Part shown: piece by piece, positions 61,103 to 64,000 of the stretch
Layout: each line of letters starts with the position of its first letter
Numbering within the stretch: position 1 is the first letter of the stretch
Source of the DNA: Streptomyces sp. GS7
GTDB lineage: Bacteria; Actinomycetota; Actinomycetes; Streptomycetales; Streptomycetaceae
Reading direction: 5' to 3'
Length of the DNA stretch: 64,000 nt
NCBI RefSeq assembly: GCF_009834125.1
Contig: NZ_CP047146.1
Coordinates: 7,906,501 to 7,970,500, forward strand
Notes under the pieces: model-generated
What the model saw: only the letters and a program-made list of their open reading frames with translations
The model's database searches: none
Told to the model about the DNA's origin: nothing
Position numbers and translations under genes: made by a program

Positions 61103-63235
61103 TCAGAACACCGGCAGCGCCCACAGGTCGCCGTCGTTCATCACGAAGACGCGGTTGCCGTCGGCGGACAGCCACTGGCGGCCCTGTGAGTCGGGCAGCT
61201 GGTAGCTCCAGACCGGGTAGCCGCTATTCTTGTCCACGGTCTGCACCTCGGCCTGCATGCCCCGGCCGACGGTGTAGATCGTCCAGATGCCGCCGCCCTG
61301 GACGACGACCGGCGTCGTGATGCCGGCGGAGCCCCGCACCTGGAAGATCTCCTTGCCGTCGTCGGGCCGCCGCTTCATCGGCAGGGTGGACTCCGTCCCG
61401 TCGTCGTGTTCGAGGTGCTCGAAGGCCGCGTAGACCGCGTCCGGGTAGGCCGTGACCACACCGTAGCGCGAGGGGCGGTTGAGGTAGTCCTTCTCCTTGA
61501 CGTGCCACAGCTCCTTGCCGTCGGTGATCCGGCGGGCGGTCAGCGTGGTGCCGCCGAAGTAGACGGTGGAGCCGGAGAGCGCCGGGCGGACGTAGCGGTC
61601 GGACTGGTCGCGGATGTCCCAGACCCGGTGGCCGGTGGCGGTGTCCACGGCGAGCACGTGGCCGTCGAGGGTGCCCAGGACCAGCCGGCGGTCGGCGATC
61701 ACCCCGGGCGGCTGGATCCTGGCGCGGAACGGCGGGTCGATCGGCGCGGTCCAGCGGATCCGCGCGTCGGACCGGCCGACGGCCCGCAGCCGGTGGTCCT
61801 TGGTCAGGGCGTAGACCGCGTGGTCGTCGGCGGCGAGCAGGGAGTCCGCCTCGGCGGGGGTGGTCCAGCGGGGTTCGCCGGTGGTCGCGACGAACGTCCG
61901 GAGCGTGCCGTGGTCGTCGACGGCGGCGATCAGGCGGTCGGAGAGCGAGAGGTAGCGGCGGTCCGCGCGGATGCCCGGCGCGGCCCAACGGCGCTTCCCG
62001 TCCACGACGTTGTGGGCCGCGATACCGCCGCCGAGCGCGCCGAAGACGATGACGTCCCGTACGGGCAGCGGGGCGGGCGTGTCGGAAGCGAGGACGTTCA
62101 GCGGGCCCCACAACGCCTTCGGGGAGCCGCCGTTGACGTAGTCGCCGGCGTCCGCGTTCAGCACATGCGCCACCGGCGTCCGGGCCGCCGGCGGAAAGGC
62201 GAACAGGTCGGTCTTCGCGACGGGCGGGCGCCGCCGCGGCCACCAGAGCGCCGCCGCCCCGCCGCCCGCGGCGAGCACCGCACCGCCCGCCGCGGCGCCG
62301 ATCAGCAGCCGGCGGCGGGACACCGGCGGCCCGGCGTCCGTACCCGCCGTCAGCGTGGTCAGCTCGTGGATGCCGCTCTCCCGCTCCTTGATGTCCTGGG
62401 CCACCGGCCCGCGCCGCCAGGCCCGTTCGGCGCCCCGCGGCGGGGCGAAGGCGGTGGCGATCTGCGCGGGCGCGGGGCGGGCCGCCGCCTCCTTGGCGAG
62501 CAGCGGCGCGATGAGCACGCGGAGCGCTTCCGGGACGCCGGAGAGATCGGGCTCCTCGTGGACGACCGCGTACTGGACGGCGGCGATGTGGCTGCCCTCG
62601 TAGACCCGCTTGCCGGTCGCCGCGTACGCCAGGACGGCGCCCAGCGAGAAGATGTCGGCGGGCGGGGCGACCCGGCGGCCCAGGACCTGCTCGGGGGCGC
62701 CGTAGCCGGGGGTGACCGGGACCTGGCCGGTGGTGGTGAGGGTCAGACCGTGCTCGGGCCGGGCGATGCCGAAGTCGATGATGCGCGGACCGGACGAGGT
62801 GAGCACGATGTTCGGCGGCTTGAGGTCGCGGTGGATCAGGCCCGTGGCGTGGATGTCCGCCAGGGTGAGCGCGAGGGACGCGGCCAGCGCGCGCACCGCC
62901 GCCTCGCCGAACGGGCCGTACGCCTCCACCGCCTGGTCGAGCGTCGGACCGGCCAGGAACTCGGTGGCGATCCACGGCCGCCCGCCCTCGGTCTGCGCGC
63001 CCAGGACGTTCGCCACGCCCTTGCCGGTGACCGCCCGCGCCGCCTGCGCCTCGCGGACGAACCGCTGCGCGAGCTGGGTCTCGTGGGCGAGTTCGGGCCG
63101 CAGCACCTTGACCGCGGCGACGGTGCCGGCCGCGTCCTGGCCGACGTAGACCTTGCCCATACCGCCTTCGCCGAGCACGCCGAGCAGACGGTACGGGCCG
63201 AGGCGGAGCGGGTCGCCGGTGCCGAGGGGTTTCAT
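61103..63235 (-). CDS. Ser/Thr protein kinase with PQQ-repeat sensor domain
   Basis: 710-aa membrane kinase. The cytoplasmic kinase domain is at 13-270: LGEGGMGKVYVG, Lys43, HRDLKPPNIVL (Asp137), DFG (154-156), APEQVLGRR. One membrane helix is at about 310-330 (LLIGAAAGGAVLAAGGG). The outer part is a PQQ/WD-like beta-propeller (GTLDGHVLAVDTATGHRVWD, WTAPIDPPF, GKELWHVKEK). All catalytic residues are present. ATG at 63235. It probably senses something outside the membrane. The next gene upstream carries the same kind of propeller. Confidence 0.92.
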   Translation of the reverse strand: MKPLGTGDPLRLGPYRLLGVLGEGGMGKVYVGQDAAGTVAAVKVLRPELAHETQLAQRFVREAQAARAVTGKGVANVLGAQTEGGRPWIATEFLAGPTLDQAVEAYGPFGEAAVRALAASLALTLADIHATGLIHRDLKPPNIVLTSSGPRIIDFGIARPEHGLTLTTTGQVPVTPGYGAPEQVLGRRVAPPADIFSLGAVLAYAATGKRVYEGSHIAAVQYAVVHEEPDLSGVPEALRVLIAPLLAKEAAARPAPAQIATAFAPPRGAERAWRRGPVAQDIKERESGIHELTTLTAGTDAGPPVSRRRLLIGAAAGGAVLAAGGGAAALWWPRRRPPVAKTDLFAFPPAARTPVAHVLNADAGDYVNGGSPKALWGPLNVLASDTPAPLPVRDVIVFGALGGGIAAHNVVDGKRRWAAPGIRADRRYLSLSDRLIAAVDDHGTLRTFVATTGEPRWTTPAEADSLLAADDHAVYALTKDHRLRAVGRSDARIRWTAPIDPPFRARIQPPGVIADRRLVLGTLDGHVLAVDTATGHRVWDIRDQSDRYVRPALSGSTVYFGGTTLTARRITDGKELWHVKEKDYLNRPSRYGVVTAYPDAVYAAFEHLEHDDGTESTLPMKRRPDDGKEIFQVRGSAGITTPVVVQGGGIWTIYTVGRGMQAEVQTVDKNSGYPVWSYQLPDSQGRQWLSADGNRVFVMNDGDLWALPVF

Positions 63236-63290
63236 GGCATGGGGGCTTTCTGGCGGAGGGACGTGCCGGCAGCGGGCCGGCAGGTGCCGG

Positions 63291-64000
63291 TCACTGGAGC
63301 GGGAACGCGGCGAGGTAGTGGCCGCCGACCGCGAGGACCACCTTGGCCGCCTCGTGGGCGGCGAAGCGGTCCGCGGAGGTCTTGTACGTGTGGGCGGTCA
63401 GGTGCGAGGAAAGGCCGACCGCCCGGAGCACGCCCTCGGCCTTGCTGTGGACGTAGACGTGGCCGGGGCCGACGACCGGTGGGTCGTAGACGGCGGACCG
63501 TCCGGCGTCGCCGCCCTGCTGGGTCCAGCGCACCGCGCCGCTCGCCGCGTCGAACGCGACGGCGCCGAGCCCCTTCTCCACCGCGTACAGCACGCCGCCC
63601 TTGAGCGTCGGCGGCCCGTAGGTCTTCCCGGGGCGGGCGGCGGAGCTGTCCCAGGCCGGCGTGCCGTCGCTCAGCCGCAGGGCGCGCAGCGGCCCGTTGC
63701 CCAGGTAGACGTGGCCGGCGTCGGTGGCCAGTTGGGGCCGTACCAGGTCCCGGCCGACGGCGAACGGCCGGTCCCAGGCGAGCGCGCCGGTGCGGGTGTC
63801 CCGGGCCTGGGCGCGGATCTTCCCGTCGTTGGTCTCGAAGAGCAGGACGAGGCGGTCGCCGGCGGCCTGGGCGGCGAGGTGGTAGAGGCGGAGGGATCCG
63901 ACCCACTTGGCCTTGGGCGGGCGGTCCGGCAGCCGCTGCCGCCAGCGCACCGTGCCGCGCGCGCGGTCGACGGCGGCGACGGACCAGGTCTGCCTGTCCG
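63291..64000 (-). CDS. PQQ-repeat protein, 5' end outside window
   Basis: Open frame to the right edge (236 codons seen). Only the C-terminal part is present: propeller repeats like DTRTGALAWDRPFAVG, LRLSDGTPAWDSS, AFDAASGAVRWTQQGG, ending LAAFPLQ. The frame continues past a possible internal GTG at 63950, so the start lies outside. It resembles the propeller of the kinase that follows 55 bp downstream; it is most likely a second Ser/Thr kinase of the same build. Probably one operon. Confidence 0.8.
   Translation of the reverse strand, partial: DRQTWSVAAVDRARGTVRWRQRLPDRPPKAKWVGSLRLYHLAAQAAGDRLVLLFETNDGKIRAQARDTRTGALAWDRPFAVGRDLVRPQLATDAGHVYLGNGPLRALRLSDGTPAWDSSAARPGKTYGPPTLKGGVLYAVEKGLGAVAFDAASGAVRWTQQGGDAGRSAVYDPPVVGPGHVYVHSKAEGVLRAVGLSSHLTAHTYKTSADRFAAHEAAKVVLAVGGHYLAAFPLQ

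Overview
This window looks like chromosomal DNA from a Streptomyces. The base composition is very high in G+C with strong third-position bias. The marker genes are typical of the genus: mycothiol S-conjugate amidase, DUF4307, a propionyl-CoA carboxylase beta/epsilon pair, GTP-type PEP carboxykinase, a class III adenylate cyclase, actinobacterial histidase and an LAxTG surface protein. Many genes lack a Shine-Dalgarno sequence and instead have a TANNNT box 6-7 nt before the start codon, as expected for leaderless actinobacterial mRNAs. From about 8.8 kb onward the gene order resembles the conserved Streptomyces core as I remember it (pckG ... mca ... greA ... ilvA ... metB ... msrA ... ldt ... 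hutH ... cya-birA-pccB-pccE-maf). No alignment was run.

Layout. 1-7.4 kb: a D-amino-acid catabolic locus. A leftward unit carries a PfkB sugar kinase, three 77-bp repeats, an IclR regulator, RidA and a GntP/DsdX-type permease. A rightward unit carries a D-serine/threonine-dehydratase-like enzyme and an N-acyl-D-amino-acid deacylase. The deacylase would free D-amino acids, the dehydratase would give enamine/imine, and RidA would clear it. 7.5-33.4 kb: housekeeping genes (aminotransferase, pckG, HlyIII, TetR, MerR, amidase, quinone-type reductase, SSP411 protein, a membrane STAND-TPR protein, mca, greA, a DrrAB-type ABC exporter, ilvA, MarR, an ECF sigma plus membrane partner, metB, msrA).

33.4-38.2 kb: a mosaic accessory region directly behind msrA. 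Three partial msrA 3' ends punctuate it. It holds an IS5-type transposase fragment, an XRE/membrane-protein pair, a frameshifted DUF3052 copy between inverted repeats, a cutA with an in-frame stop, a regulator fragment and a DUF6247-type toxin-antitoxin candidate. 38.3-43.3 kb: a DinB-like protein, a DUF397 remnant, a ribbon-helix-helix regulator, a DUF4097 protein and a second DrrAB-type exporter. The palindrome ATGGYGCCAT recurs before the regulator and before the exporter.

43.4-64 kb: DUF2786 protein, L,D-transpeptidase, LAxTG protein, hutH, a GGDEF protein, enoyl-CoA hydratase, adenylate cyclase, birA, pccB-pccE, a penicillin-binding protein, a lipoprotein tyrosine phosphatase, VanZ, Maf, a VapBC module and two tandem PQQ-repeat proteins (one a Ser/Thr kinase; the other cut by the window edge).
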